This document shows positions 1-9,800 of a DNA stretch of 64,000 bases, piece by piece. The translations under genes were made by a program, and so were the position numbers. This DNA comes from Methylococcales bacterium (GTDB lineage Bacteria; Pseudomonadota; Gammaproteobacteria; Methylococcales; Methylomonadaceae): the NCBI GenBank assembly GCA_028707085.1, contig JAQTUW010000015.1, forward strand, positions 1 through 64,000, written 5' to 3'. The notes beneath the pieces are model-generated. The model did no database searches, had not been told where the DNA came from, and saw only the letters and a list, made by a program, of their open reading frames with translations. Position 1 is the first letter of the stretch. Each line of letters starts with the position of its first letter.

Positions 1-126
1 GCGGGCAGCCAGGGCAGAATCGTCGGTCTGGATCGTTTCGGCGAATCGGCTCCGGCCGGCCAGCTCTTCAAGGAGTTTGGCTTTACGGTCGAAAATGTGG
101 TCGCAAATGTCGAAGCGGTGCTTTAA
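1..126 (+). CDS. tkt: Transketolase, C-terminal end (partial)
   Basis: The reading frame open from base 1 gives 42 residues and stops at 124-126. It contains the blocks [18 protein letters not shown] and [12 protein letters not shown], which match the end of transketolase (E. coli TktA has GESAPAELLFEEFGFTVDNVV). Transketolase moves two-carbon units between sugar phosphates, using thiamine diphosphate, in the pentose phosphate and ribulose monophosphate pathways. The start lies upstream of the window. With tal and fba downstream it forms a sugar-phosphate rearrangement cluster, interrupted by one unrelated membrane-protein gene. Confidence 0.9.
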   Translation, partial: AGSQGRIVGLDRFGESAPAGQLFKEFGFTVENVVANVEAVL

Positions 127-140
127 TAACTAACGAGTTG

Positions 141-175
141 AGGCCGGAGTTAAGCCCGGCCTTAATGCGTTTTCA
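141..175 (+). terminator. Probable terminator after tkt
   Basis: AGGCCGG at 141-147 pairs with CCGGCCT at 156-162, 15 bases after the transketolase stop. A short T-rich stretch (GCGTTTT) follows about six bases later, so the U-tract is imperfect. Confidence 0.45.
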
Positions 176-202
176 ACGAAATCAAAGGTGAAAAACGTGA
201 AA

Positions 203-847
203 ATGAATGAATTGACAACATCTGTGTTAACAGCATTATTGCTGGCTAGTTTTTCGGTCATGGCGGATTCGAATTATCCGGCGGCGGATTTTCAGCCTAA
301 AGTGCTGTTTAGCGATAGTAGCGCGGCTTCAAGCGCAGCGCCGGCCGCGCAACAGGAAAAGGCGGATCCCAATTTTCCGGCTGCAAACTTTCAGCCTAAA
401 GTGGTTTATAACGATAGCGAGTACAAACACAGCGCCAGCGCGCCGGTTTCGTCTGCACCTAAGTCGGCTACTGAGAGCGCAAGCGCCGAAGTGGCTTCCG
501 CGCCGAGCGAGCATGAGGCGTCATCGAATAACAACCTGCTGGGTCTGATCGCGCTGGCCGTCGTCGGTTTTTTTCTGTACAAAAAAAATACCGGCTGTGC
601 AAAATCGGCGGCCGGTTCAGCTTCGAGCGCAACCGTGGACACTTCCAGCCAGGGTGCAACCGGTGTTGAACGATACCTTGAAAAACAGGGCATCAATAAA
701 ACCGGTGTTGCCAAATATCTGGACAAACAGGAGCAAAATCCTTCGACCGGTGTATCCAAATACATGGCCAAGCAGTTGATTAAAGATAGAGAAGCGGCCG
801 CTGCAAACGCTACGGGTGTTGAAAAATATCTGCGTAAAAACGGTTAA
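203..847 (+). CDS. Exported membrane protein with TGV-x-KYL repeats
   Basis: About 214 residues; I do not recognise a named family. The ATG at 203 gives a clean signal peptide ending near SFSVMA; a GTG at 188 is an alternative start. The mature part begins with a duplicated block (NYPAADFQPKV, then NFPAANFQPKV about 35 residues later), followed by a Ser/Ala-rich linker. A single membrane helix (LLGLIALAVVGFFLYKK) comes next. The C-terminal quarter holds four copies of a short repeat: TGVERYLEKQ, TGVAKYLDKQ, TGVSKYMAKQ and TGVEKYLRKN. The gene sits alone between tkt and tal, with hairpins on both sides, so it is probably transcribed separately. Localisation follows from the sequence; function is unknown. 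Confidence 0.75.
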   Translation: MNELTTSVLTALLLASFSVMADSNYPAADFQPKVLFSDSSAASSAAPAAQQEKADPNFPAANFQPKVVYNDSEYKHSASAPVSSAPKSATESASAEVASAPSEHEASSNNNLLGLIALAVVGFFLYKKNTGCAKSAAGSASSATVDTSSQGATGVERYLEKQGINKTGVAKYLDKQEQNPSTGVSKYMAKQLIKDREAAAANATGVEKYLRKNG

Positions 848-855
848 GTGTCAAT

Positions 856-906
856 TTCGATGGTATTGGTTCCATCCGCCTGTCATATAAACAGGATACC
901 ATCGAA
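856..906 (+). terminator. Hairpin downstream of the TGV-repeat gene
   Basis: An exact 11-bp inverted repeat, TTCGATGGTAT (856-866) and ATACCATCGAA (896-906), is extended inward by CCTG/CAGG (879-882, 892-895) across a 12-base bulge. It starts nine bases after the stop codon. The following TTGTTTTAG is only a weak U-tract, so it may act as a terminator or as an RNA 3' end. Confidence 0.4.
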
Positions 907-1139
907 CCAATTGTTTTAGCGACTATAAAAAATCGCCACAATTTGCACTTCCGTAAGCGGTTATCGTTGTTCGGGAAGTTCGCGATGAGTGGCGATTCTG
1001 CGTCTAAGGACGTACCGGCAATCGGGTTGTACGATTGCCTACCCATTACCCTTGAATGCCGGTGCCTGTCAGCTTCTGAAAATAGCGGCGAATGGATCAA
1101 GGAAACATTAAAATCTAATAAATAATGAGGATCTTTATC
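907..1139. other. Intergenic region before tal
   Basis: No convincing gene. A short reading frame at 943-1125 has no ribosome-binding site or family resemblance. The region should hold the tal promoter, but I see no clear -35/-10 pair. The tal ribosome-binding site GAGGATC is at 1128-1134. Confidence 0.4.
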
Positions 1140-2126
1140 ATGGCAAAAAATTTACTTGAGCAACTCCGTGAAGTCACCGTCGTGGTTGCCGATACCGGTG
1201 ATATTCAGGCTATCGAAACTTTCAAACCGCGCGACGCCACCACCAATCCGTCGCTGATTACCGCGGCAGCGCAAATGCCGCAATACCAGGGCATCGTCGA
1301 CGACACCCTGAGAGGCGCCAGAACGACCCTGGGCGCCACCGCCTCTGCGGCAGAAGTCGTGACCCTGGCCTTCGACCGGCTGGCGGTATCATTCGGCCTT
1401 AAAATTCTGGAAATCATTCCGGGCCGGGTTTCAACAGAAGTGGACGCCAGATTGTCCTACGATGTGGAAGCCACCATTGCCAAGGGCCGGGAACTGATTG
1501 CTCAATATGAAGCCAACGGTATTTCAAGATCGCGTATTCTGATTAAAGTCGCCGCCACTTGGGAAGGCATACAGGCTGCTGCGGTGCTGGAAAAAGAAGG
1601 TATCAGCACCAACCTGACCCTGCTGTTCGGTTTGCATCAGGCCATTGCCTGCGCGGAAAACGGCATTACCCTGATTTCGCCATTCGTGGGCAGAATTCTG
1701 GACTGGTATAAAAAAGATACCGGCCGTGATTCCTACCCGGCAGCGGAAGATCCAGGCGTACTGTCGGTTACCGACGTGTACAATTACTATAAAAAATTCG
1801 GCTATAAAACCGAAGTCATGGGCGCAAGCTTCAGAAATATCGGTGAAATCACCGAGCTGGCCGGTTGCGACCTGCTGACTATCGCGCCTTCTCTGCTGGC
1901 CGAGCTGCAATCGGTGGAAGGTGAACTGCCGCGTAAACTGGATCCGGCAAATGCGGCCGCTTCAACTATTGAAAAAATCAATGTCGATAAAGCCACTTTC
2001 GATCGCATGCATCAGGAAAACCGCATGGCGAACGAAAAATTGGCCGAAGGTATCGAAGGCTTCACCAAAGCCCTGGAAACACTGGAAAAATTGCTGTCAG
2101 AGCGTCTGGCCAGCCTGGAAGCCTAA
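1140..2126 (+). CDS. tal: Transaldolase
   Basis: Transfers a dihydroxyacetone unit between sedoheptulose 7-phosphate and glyceraldehyde 3-phosphate in the non-oxidative pentose phosphate pathway; in RuMP-cycle methylotrophs it can also regenerate the formaldehyde acceptor. The 328 residues match the TalB type (E. coli TalB is 317): VVVADTGD near residue 15, DATTNPSLI near 32, Schiff-base Lys136 in [27 protein letters not shown] and [11 protein letters not shown]. The ATG at 1140 is preferred over one at 1125 because GAGGATC lies just upstream and MAKNLLEQL fits the family N-terminus. It lies between tkt and fba. Confidence 0.97.
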   Translation: MAKNLLEQLREVTVVVADTGDIQAIETFKPRDATTNPSLITAAAQMPQYQGIVDDTLRGARTTLGATASAAEVVTLAFDRLAVSFGLKILEIIPGRVSTEVDARLSYDVEATIAKGRELIAQYEANGISRSRILIKVAATWEGIQAAAVLEKEGISTNLTLLFGLHQAIACAENGITLISPFVGRILDWYKKDTGRDSYPAAEDPGVLSVTDVYNYYKKFGYKTEVMGASFRNIGEITELAGCDLLTIAPSLLAELQSVEGELPRKLDPANAAASTIEKINVDKATFDRMHQENRMANEKLAEGIEGFTKALETLEKLLSERLASLEA

Positions 2127-2135
2127 AAACAATCC

Positions 2136-2194
2136 GTACGGCAGGCTTGCAAAACCCGCCGTACCGAATGACTGCGGCCATGCCCGCATGGCCG
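2136..2194 (+). other. Two hairpins between tal and fba
   Basis: GTACGGC (2136-2142) pairs with GCCGTAC (2158-2164). Just downstream, CGGCCATGC (2175-2183) pairs with GCATGGCCG (2186-2194) around a two-base loop. Neither is followed by a T-run, so they could be RNA-stability or partial termination elements in a tal-fba transcript. Confidence 0.4.
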
Positions 2195-2297
2195 ATACTC
2201 AGTCAGGACTCTTCAAGCTTCGCAGCCGAACATTCGGGTGCAAATCCGAAAAAACCTATTTTTATCTTCATTTACCATACCTAGCAGGGTTCATTGC

Positions 2298-3377
2298 ATG
2301 TCACAGAAAATACTTGATGTTGTTAAACCCGGTGTCGTCACCGGAGAAGATGTCCAAAAAATCTTTGCAATCTGCAAAGCAAACCAGTTTGCATTGCCGG
2401 CTGTTAATGTCATCAGCACCGACACCATTAACTCGGTGCTGGAAGCTGCGGCAAAAGTCAAATCGGCAGTGGTTATTCAGTTTTCGAACGGCGGCGCGGC
2501 GTTTGTTGCCGGCAAGGGCCTGAAACTGGAAGGTCAGCAACCGGCCATTCTGGGTGCGATTTCCGGCGCCCACCATGTGCATGCCATGGCGGAACATTAT
2601 GGCGTGCCTGTCATTCTTCACACCGACCATGCCGCAAAAAAACTGCTGCCCTGGATTGACGGTCTGCTGGATGCAGGTGAGAAACACTTTGCCGCCACCG
2701 GCAAACCGCTGTTCAGCTCGCACATGCTGGATCTGTCAGAAGAAAGTCTGGCGGAAAACATTGAAATCTGCGGAAAATATCTGGAGCGGATGTCCAAAAT
2801 GGGCATGACCCTGGAAATTGAACTTGGCTGCACCGGCGGCGAAGAAGACGGTGTGGACAATAGCGGCATGGATCACTCCGCGCTGTATACCCAGCCGGAA
2901 GATGTCGGTTATGCTTATCAGCACCTGAGCAAAATCAGCCACCGTTTTACCATCGCCGCTTCATTCGGTAACGTACACGGGGTTTATTCGCCTGGTAATG
3001 TCAAGCTGACACCCGGCATTCTGGACAACTCGCAAAAATATGTTTCCGAAAAATTCGGCCTGCCGCACAACACGCTAAACTTCGTGTTCCACGGTGGTTC
3101 AGGTTCTTCACCGGAAGAGATCAAGGAATCAATCAGCTACGGCGTCATCAAAATGAATATCGATACCGATACTCAATGGGCGACCTGGGCGGGCGTACTG
3201 GATTACTACAAAAAACATGAAGGTTATCTGCAGGGCCAGATCGGCAACCCCGATGGCGCGGACAAACCGAATAAAAAATACTATGATCCACGGGTATGGC
3301 AACGCGCCGGCCAAGTCGGTATGGTGACGCGTCTGGAACAGGCGTTTCAGGAATTGAACGCTGTAAATAGCCTGTAA
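2298..3377 (+). CDS. fba: Class II fructose-1,6-bisphosphate aldolase
   Basis: Zinc-dependent aldolase that cleaves or forms fructose 1,6-bisphosphate. The 359 residues are the same length as E. coli FbaA and align along the whole length. Visible are the zinc-site HTDH, the loop LGCTGGEEDGVDNS, the zinc-ligand regions GNVHGVY and FVFHGGSGS, and the phosphate-binding NIDTDTQWATW. The start at 2298 is chosen because MSQKILDVV matches the family N-terminus and AGGG lies about 10 bases upstream. It is the last gene of the tkt-tal-fba cluster and is followed by a strong terminator. Confidence 0.97.
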   Translation: MSQKILDVVKPGVVTGEDVQKIFAICKANQFALPAVNVISTDTINSVLEAAAKVKSAVVIQFSNGGAAFVAGKGLKLEGQQPAILGAISGAHHVHAMAEHYGVPVILHTDHAAKKLLPWIDGLLDAGEKHFAATGKPLFSSHMLDLSEESLAENIEICGKYLERMSKMGMTLEIELGCTGGEEDGVDNSGMDHSALYTQPEDVGYAYQHLSKISHRFTIAASFGNVHGVYSPGNVKLTPGILDNSQKYVSEKFGLPHNTLNFVFHGGSGSSPEEIKESISYGVIKMNIDTDTQWATWAGVLDYYKKHEGYLQGQIGNPDGADKPNKKYYDPRVWQRAGQVGMVTRLEQAFQELNAVNSL

Positions 3378-3383
3378 GTCTCT

Positions 3384-3420
3384 AAAAACTGCAAGGATCA
3401 TTCAATCTTTGCAGTTTTCC
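3384..3420 (+). terminator. Rho-independent terminator after fba
   Basis: AAAACTGCAAGGAT (3385-3398) pairs with ATCTTTGCAGTTTT (3405-3418) over 14 bp with one G-T pair and a six-base loop. The A-run before and T-run after the stem suit termination in both directions. It starts seven bases after the fba stop. The rest of the space to 3600 shows nothing else. Confidence 0.75.
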
Positions 3421-3600
3421 GCTCTGCCGTGAAAAGCATCATCCATTCACCTCTAGCCGGTAATCGTTTAGCAGGTATTGGTCTGGAAAAATGGTCGGAC
3501 TAGCCTGTAGTGCGGTAATGCACGGTTGATGGCCGCGGCAGTGGACAATATCCAGTCGCAGTTACACGGTAAACCAGCATATAGAGCAACTCAACTCTCG

Positions 3601-4278
3601 TCATCCGCACTTGCTTTCCCCGCAATTTAGGCAGGTCATGCAGCCGTCCATCAGCACCATGGCCTTGGTGCTGCATTTGTTGCAGAGAACAGCCTGTTCC
3701 GGGAAATCCAGCCCTTCGGTTTCGCCGTGCCGGGCTTCGAACTCGCGGCGTTTTTCGGCCAGAAAGCGTTTTTGATGATCGGTCATGGTTTTAGGTTTAA
3801 TCATGCCGATATGCTTGAGGTGCGATTCGATGGCGCAACCGATTTCGGCTACCAGCGACGGCATGAAGATGCCGCCCTTTTTAAAATAGCCGCCGCGCGG
3901 GTCGAATACCGCTTTTAGCTCCTCCACCAGAAAACAGGCGTCTCCGCCTTTGCGGAACACCGCGGAAATAACCCGCGTCAAAGCCAGCACCCACTGAAAA
4001 TGCTCCATGTTTTTGGAATTGATGAAAATCTCGTAAGGTCGGCGTTCTTCGTGCGGCGTCCCCTGATTCAGAATCATGTCGTTGATGGTGATGTACAGCG
4101 CATGTTCCGATTGCGGAGTCTTGATTTTATAAGTCGAACCCAGCAGTATTTCCGGACGCTCCACATTTTCATGCATGCTTTCCAGCAGCTTCTGCTCGAC
4201 CTGCGCGGCTGTCGTATCCGCATCGGATTTGCTTAAGACTTTATAGGCGACGATTTTTTGGGTGATTTTATGTGTCAT
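3601..4278 (-). CDS. nrdJb: Class II ribonucleotide reductase, small C-terminal component NrdJb
   Basis: 225 residues. In Pseudomonas-type split class II reductases the C-terminal part is a separate polypeptide, NrdJb, which works with NrdJa and carries the redox-active cysteine tail that re-reduces the active site. Here the C-terminus reads LCNKCSTKAMVLMDGCMTC followed by LNCGESKCG, a cysteine-rich ribbon. The internal block RKGGDACFLVEELKAVFDPR is typical of the C-terminal domain of NrdJ. The gene starts 14 bases after the nrdJa stop, on the same strand, so the two form an operon. Both are needed for deoxyribonucleotide synthesis with or without oxygen. Confidence 0.88.
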   Translation of the reverse strand: MTHKITQKIVAYKVLSKSDADTTAAQVEQKLLESMHENVERPEILLGSTYKIKTPQSEHALYITINDMILNQGTPHEERRPYEIFINSKNMEHFQWVLALTRVISAVFRKGGDACFLVEELKAVFDPRGGYFKKGGIFMPSLVAEIGCAIESHLKHIGMIKPKTMTDHQKRFLAEKRREFEARHGETEGLDFPEQAVLCNKCSTKAMVLMDGCMTCLNCGESKCG

Positions 4279-4292
4279 GGTTTAAAACCTCG

Positions 4293-6443
4293 TTAAAACT
4301 TGCCGTAATAGCCTTCTTTCAAGGCATCGAACAGATTGGCCGCGGTATGGATTTCGCCATCGTACTCCACTTCTTCATTGCCCTTGAACTCCACGACATG
4401 GCCGTCTTCCAGGGTAAACTGATAGGTAGTGTTTTCCAGATCGGATTCCTTCACCAGCACCCCCTGAAACACTTCAGGATTAAAACGGAAGGTGGTGCAG
4501 CCTTTCAAACCCTGCTGGAAAGCATATTCATAGATAGACTTGAAGTTTTCATACGGATAATCGGTCGGCACATTGGCGGTTTTGGAAATCGAGGAATCGA
4601 TCCATTTCTGCGCAGCCGCCTGAATATCGACATGCTGCTTGGGGCTGACATCGTCGGCGGCAATGAAATAGTCCGGTAACTGCTGATCCGGATTGGCGCT
4701 GTAGGGCATGGCGTCTGGATTGACCAGATGCCGGTAGGCCAGCAATTCGAAGGAGAAAACATCGATTTTTTCCTTGGACTTTTTCCCCTCGCGGATCACG
4801 TTACGCGAATAATGATGGGCGAAGCTGGGTTCGATGCCATTGCTGGCGTTGTTTGCCAGCGACAGCGAGATGGTGCCGGTCGGGGCAATGGAACTGTGAT
4901 GGGTAAAACGGCAGCCGGTTTCGGCCAGTTCCGCCACCAGTTCCGGTTCGATCTGCGCCAGTTGCTGCATATAGCGGCTGTATCGGGCGTGCAGCAGTTT
5001 GCCGGGCAGCCTGTCGCCCACTTTATAGCCGTCCGCCAGCATTTCCGGGCGTTTATGCAGCATTTCGCCGCTTACCTCAAACAGTTGTTCCATGATGGGG
5101 GCCGGGCCTTTCTCCCTTGCCAGCTCCAGCCCGGCTTTCCAGCCTTCGACAGCCAATACCTTGGTGACTTCCTCGGTAAATTTCAGCGACGCCTCGTCCC
5201 CGTACTTCATGCCCAGCATGGTGATGGTCGAACCCAGGCCAAGATAGCCCATGCCGTGCCGGCGTTTGCCGATTATCTCCTCGCGCTGCTTTTCCAGCGG
5301 CAAACCGTTGATCTCCACCACATTGTCCAGCATACGGGTAAAAATGCGGATGGTTTTGCGATAGGCTTCCCAGTCGAAGCTGGCCAGATCGCCGAAAGGT
5401 TTTTCCACAAATCGGGTCAGATTGATGGAGCCCAGCAAACAACTGCCGTAAGGCGGCAGCGGCTGCTCGCCGCAAGGGTTAGTGGCGCGGATATGTTCGC
5501 AAAACCAGTTGTTGTTCATTTCATTGACCCGGTCGATCAGAATGAACCCCGGTTCGGCATAATCATAGGTGGAAGACATGATAATGTCCCACAGGCGGCG
5601 GGCAGGTATGGTTTTATTGATCCGGCAGGCCACCAGGCCGGCGTCGTTGACCACATAGCCCTTTTTGTTGGGCAAATCGCGCCATACCACTTTTTCGCTG
5701 TCGTTTACATCCAGCTTGTCGGTTTTGACTTCCCGTACGGTCACCGGGAATGACAAAGGCCACGGCCGGTTGTTCTGCACTGCATGCATAAACTCGCTGG
5801 TAATCAGCAAAGAAAGATTAAACTGCCGCAGCCGACCGTCTTCGCGTTTGGCGCGGATAAAATCCACCACATCGGGGTGGGCGATGTCGAAAGTCGCCAT
5901 TTGCGCCCCGCGCCGGCCGCCGGCGGAAGAGACGGTGAAACACATTTTGTCGTAAATATCCATAAACGACAGCGGCCCGGAAGTATAAGCCCCGGCCCCG
6001 GACACATAAGCATCCTTCGGCCGCAAGGTGGAAAATTCGTAACCGATGCCGCAACCGGCCTTTAAAGTCAGCCCCGCCTCATGCACCTTGCCCAGAATAT
6101 CGTCCATGGAATCCTCGATAATGCCGGATACCGTGCAGTTGATAGTGGAAGTCGCCGGCTTATGTTCTAGAGCTCCGGCGTTGGAGACAATGCGCCCGGC
6201 CGGAATCACGCCTTTGCGTAGCGCCCATAAAAAATCCTTGTACTGCTGCTCCTGCAGGGCCTTGCTTTGCTCGACGCCCGACAGCGCCTTGGCCACCCGT
6301 TTGTAGGTGTCGTCTATGCTGCCATCTATGGCTTTGCCGTCCTTGGTTTTCAGGCGGTACTTGCTATCCCAGATGTCCAGCGATGCGCTTTGCAGAGGGA
6401 TGTCGGCACTGTTTGGGGTAACAACATGAAGCTTGGCGGTCAT
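4293..6443 (-). CDS. nrdJa: Adenosylcobalamin-dependent ribonucleotide reductase, catalytic component NrdJa
   Basis: About 716 residues from the ATG at 6443; a GTG at 6479 would add 12. It converts ribonucleotides to deoxyribonucleotides with a radical generated from coenzyme B12. Diagnostic blocks in order: STINCTVSGI, LKAGCGIGYEFSTLRP, SSAGGRRGAQMATFDIAHPD, ATNPCGEQPLPPYGSCLLGS (active-site Cys and Glu) and SSIAPTGTISL. It lacks the C-terminal cysteine-tail domain, which is encoded by the next gene. The start at 6443 is preferred because AAGGA lies 10 bases upstream and no site precedes the GTG. Two NrdR boxes lie upstream (6544-6559, 6575-6590). Confidence 0.95.
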   Translation of the reverse strand: MTAKLHVVTPNSADIPLQSASLDIWDSKYRLKTKDGKAIDGSIDDTYKRVAKALSGVEQSKALQEQQYKDFLWALRKGVIPAGRIVSNAGALEHKPATSTINCTVSGIIEDSMDDILGKVHEAGLTLKAGCGIGYEFSTLRPKDAYVSGAGAYTSGPLSFMDIYDKMCFTVSSAGGRRGAQMATFDIAHPDVVDFIRAKREDGRLRQFNLSLLITSEFMHAVQNNRPWPLSFPVTVREVKTDKLDVNDSEKVVWRDLPNKKGYVVNDAGLVACRINKTIPARRLWDIIMSSTYDYAEPGFILIDRVNEMNNNWFCEHIRATNPCGEQPLPPYGSCLLGSINLTRFVEKPFGDLASFDWEAYRKTIRIFTRMLDNVVEINGLPLEKQREEIIGKRRHGMGYLGLGSTITMLGMKYGDEASLKFTEEVTKVLAVEGWKAGLELAREKGPAPIMEQLFEVSGEMLHKRPEMLADGYKVGDRLPGKLLHARYSRYMQQLAQIEPELVAELAETGCRFTHHSSIAPTGTISLSLANNASNGIEPSFAHHYSRNVIREGKKSKEKIDVFSFELLAYRHLVNPDAMPYSANPDQQLPDYFIAADDVSPKQHVDIQAAAQKWIDSSISKTANVPTDYPYENFKSIYEYAFQQGLKGCTTFRFNPEVFQGVLVKESDLENTTYQFTLEDGHVVEFKGNEEVEYDGEIHTAANLFDALKEGYYGKF

Positions 6444-6543
6444 ACCTTGATTATCCTTTTCAGTTGTGGAGAGAAACACCAGGCATCCAGGCCGGAGGGC
6501 TAAGATGTTGATGTGTATTGTGTTAAACGCTAATGGCTAGGTT

Positions 6544-6590
6544 TTACTGCATCTAGTGTTTTTTTTAAATATTAGCACGATATATTGTGT
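6544..6590 (-). promoter_or_regulatory. Tandem NrdR boxes upstream of nrdJa
   Basis: Read toward nrdJ, the two 16-bp sites are ACACAATATATCGTGC (6590-6575) and ACACTAGATGCAGTAA (6559-6544). Both fit the palindromic NrdR box consensus acaCwAtATaTwGtgt. They are separated by 15 bp, so they are in phase, three helical turns apart, the known arrangement of paired NrdR boxes. NrdR represses ribonucleotide reductase genes when dATP is high. I infer the same control here; nrdR itself is not in the window. Confidence 0.85.
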
Positions 6591-6801
6591 TTTGTGCGGT
6601 TTTTTTTGGCAGCATGCAGTGCCGCAAAAACTAACTTTTGCAGTTCAATGGCTTAGAGGAGGATGGTGGAAATGAGCTGAGATGTAATAAGGTGATTGGT
6701 TTGCGGTTGATGCACTGTACGGTGTTTGGCGGCTACGTTCAATACAGCGTAGACCTAAGGGTGCATAAAATGCAACCCCACCACGCCGAGTCATTAATCA
6801 T
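6591..6801. other. Intergenic region between nrdJ promoter and the large repeat protein gene
   Basis: No supported gene; the short frames here lack ribosome-binding sites. GCATGC lies within a short palindrome-like stretch near 6609-6623. GGGTGCAT (6759-6766) can pair with ATGCAACCC about three bases on, which could serve as a weak terminator for the leftward 6802-11040 gene. Confidence 0.35.
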
Positions 6802-9800
6802 TTACAAGGTCAGGGTATGGGTAGTGGCGTTAAAACTGGCCTGGGCTTCGTTATAAACGCCAACCAGTTCAATCAGCGTGTCTCCGCCGCCATAGGCCGC
6901 ACCTTTTGTGTTGGCCTGTTCCAGCAGATAGGTGTTATTGTCGAAATTGAACCACTCAATGCCGTGCTGGGCCAGATCGCCGCCGCCGGTTGCGGTACTC
7001 AGCGCAGCCGCCACCCAAGCCGACAGTTGAGTCGCGTCGCCGCCAGTAGCCGTCACCGCGCCGGTAGTCAGTGCGGTGGTATTAAAACTGCCGGCGTCGG
7101 CAATGGTCAGGGTATCGCCGCTGGCGGCTTTGCTGATGACGGTCAGGTTGCTCAAGCTGTCGTTGGGGGCCACGTTAAAGCTAGTCGCATTCGCGGTCAC
7201 GCTCAGCGTCACCGAAGTGCTGTAAGTTACGGTCGGGAAGCTGCTGTTCAGAACCGGGCTGAACTCCTCCACGCTGTTGCCGCTCTGGTTGGCCACGTAC
7301 ACATTGCCCTGGCTGTCGGTACTCACGCTCCACGGGTTGGCGATACCGCTGCTCAGCGTGGTCAGCAATTGCCCGCTTGCCGAAAACTCGCTGACGGAAT
7401 TATTCGTCTTATCGGCCACGAACACGTCGCCGTAGCTGTCGGTCGCGACGCTCACCGGGTTCTTGAAGCCGTTGTTCAGCGTCAGCAGCAGCGTGCCGCT
7501 GGCTGAAAACTTCTCCACGTCATAAATGCCCGACCCGGAATTGGCGTTCACCACAAACACGTCGCCGTTTTTGTCCGTGGTCACGCTCACAGGCGCACTC
7601 ACCCCGGAACTCAGCGTACGCAGCAGCGTGCCGCTGGCGGAAAATTCCCGTACGCTGTTGCCGCTGTAACTGGCCACGAACACGTCTCCAGTGTTGTCGA
7701 TGGCCAGACTGATCGGCTTGCTGATGCCGGTGGTCAGCACCCGCTCCAGCGTACCGTCTGCGGCAAATTCTTCCACATAGCCCTTGCCGGCGTTGATGTT
7801 GCCGGCCAGACAGGCCACGAACAGGTTGCCACTGCCGTCCACCGCCACGCTCTGCACATCCGTCATACCGGTAAAAGTCCTCACCAGACTGCCGTCGGCG
7901 GCAAATTCCTCAACCGAACCGTGGCCGTAACTGTCCGTGACGTAATTGCCCACATACACATTGCCCTGGCTGTCCACCGCCAGGGCCGAAGGCAGCGATA
8001 CGCCGTTGCTCAGCACCCGCAGCAATTGGCCGCTGGCCGAATATTCCGCCACGGAACCGGATCCCACTGTGCCGGAAAGCCCACCGTGGCTGGCCACAAA
8101 AATGTCGCCGCCATTTGTCGCCACTGCCACCGGATTATTCAGGCTGGCCGTCAGGTTCAACGTTGGTTTATTGGCCGGCGTGTAGATGCTGCCGCTAAAG
8201 TTTAGATTAAACTGGGTGCTGGAGCTGATTCCGGCTGTCGGCGTAAATTGCAGGCCGGCCAGTTCGCCTTGCAGCATCGCGGCGCTAGTTGCCGCCAGCG
8301 TATAGCTGATCACGCCGTTTGCTACCGTGCCGGCGCTTAGCCCGTTGCCAGCCAGCGTGCCGTTGCCGGCCGTAAAGCTAATGGTCGCGCTGTCGCGCTC
8401 CGTCACATTACTGTCGCTCAACGTCAGATTGGCGAAAGGGTTGATCAGCGTGGTATCGGAAACGCCGCCACCGCTCAGCCCGCTGGCTGCGATGCTGTTG
8501 TCGCCGCTCACAGTCACTGTATGGCTGGCCGCCGTGGCTCCGGCGCCGTCCCAGTTCAACGTCGTCGCCAGCGTATAGCTGCTGCCTCCGCTGGTCGTGC
8601 CGTTGTCGGCAAACATCGCGTTCACAGCAGCCTGACCGGCGCTGTTCAGCACCACGCTGAAGCCGCCGGCGTTAACCTTGCTCAGGCTGTCGCTGTTGGT
8701 CAAAGTGTAATGCTGGCTGCCGGCGCTCAGCGTCAGATCGGCCAGCACCACGCCTTTTGCCAGGGTGCTGCCGGTCACGGTCAGCACCCCGGTCGCCGCA
8801 TTGTAGGCCACGCCGCTGATCGTCGGCCCGGCGGTGGCGGTAATCTTTACGGTGTCCAGCAGGTAAGTGCTGTCCAGTGCCGATGTCGTGCCGGCCACCG
8901 TCATCGTCACCGGCGCACTGACGGTGTTGCCGGCGGTAGTCAGGTAGCGGGTAGGGGTAAACACCAGTGTCTGCAACGCCCGCTGCAAGGCCGCCGCCGA
9001 GTCGGCCGTCAGCGTATAGCCGCCGGCGCTGCCGCTCAGCCCTGGGCCGTGCAGGCTGCCGTCCGCAGCAGGGTAACTGATGCTCGCGGTTAGCGTGTCG
9101 CCGCTGGCTCCGCCGCTTACCATGAGCTTGGCAAACAGCCTGCTGCTGGCGTTGTCTTTAATACTCTCTGTCGTCAGGGCGTCGGCCAGCGTCACGCTGT
9201 TGTGCGAGACCATTACAGTGTTGCTGTCCGCCAGTGTGTAGGCCCCGTCCCAGCCTGTGGCGGCGGTCAGCAGGTATTTGCCGTTCAGATCGCCGTTGCT
9301 CGAGAACAGCGCGTTCACCGCGCTCTGTCCCACGTTGCCCAGTTGTATGCTGAAGTTGCCGGCGCTCACCTTCAGCACAGTGTCGCCGCCGCCCAGCGTA
9401 TAACTGCCGCTGCCGTTGCTCAGCGTCAGCTCGCCCAGGTTCAGGCTGCTGCCTATCGCGCGGCCGGTCACCGTCAGGATGCCGCTGTAGGCATTATAAC
9501 TGGCGGCATTGATCTCCGCCGCGGGCTGGCTGCCGTGCACGGTCAACACGGTCTGGGTATTGGTGATGCTGTCCAGCGTCGCCGAATTGCCGTACGCGCT
9601 GTCGTTGCTGCTCACGGTTAGCGTCAATGCCGTCGCCACGTCCTTGCCCGCTAGCGCCTGGCGCAAGGTAGGGGTAAACACCAGGTTGCGTAGCGCCTGC
9701 TGTAGCGCAGCCGGGCTGGCGGCGGCCAGCGTATAGCTGGCCACGCCGGAGCTCACCGTAGCCGCGGACAGCCCCGCGCCGCTCAGTGCGCCGTTGGCGG

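Noticed and set aside
943..1125. 60-codon frame upstream of tal
   Set aside because: No ribosome-binding site, no resemblance; overlaps the probable tal leader.
4728..5753. Open frame of 341 codons antisense to nrdJa
   Set aside because: The minus strand is certain from ribonucleotide reductase motifs; the plus-strand product shows no domain.
6604..6625. Possible sigma-54 promoter at TTGGCAGCATGCAGTGCC
   Set aside because: GG and GC are 11 rather than 10 bases apart and the site points away from any nearby gene start; it is a simple palindrome.
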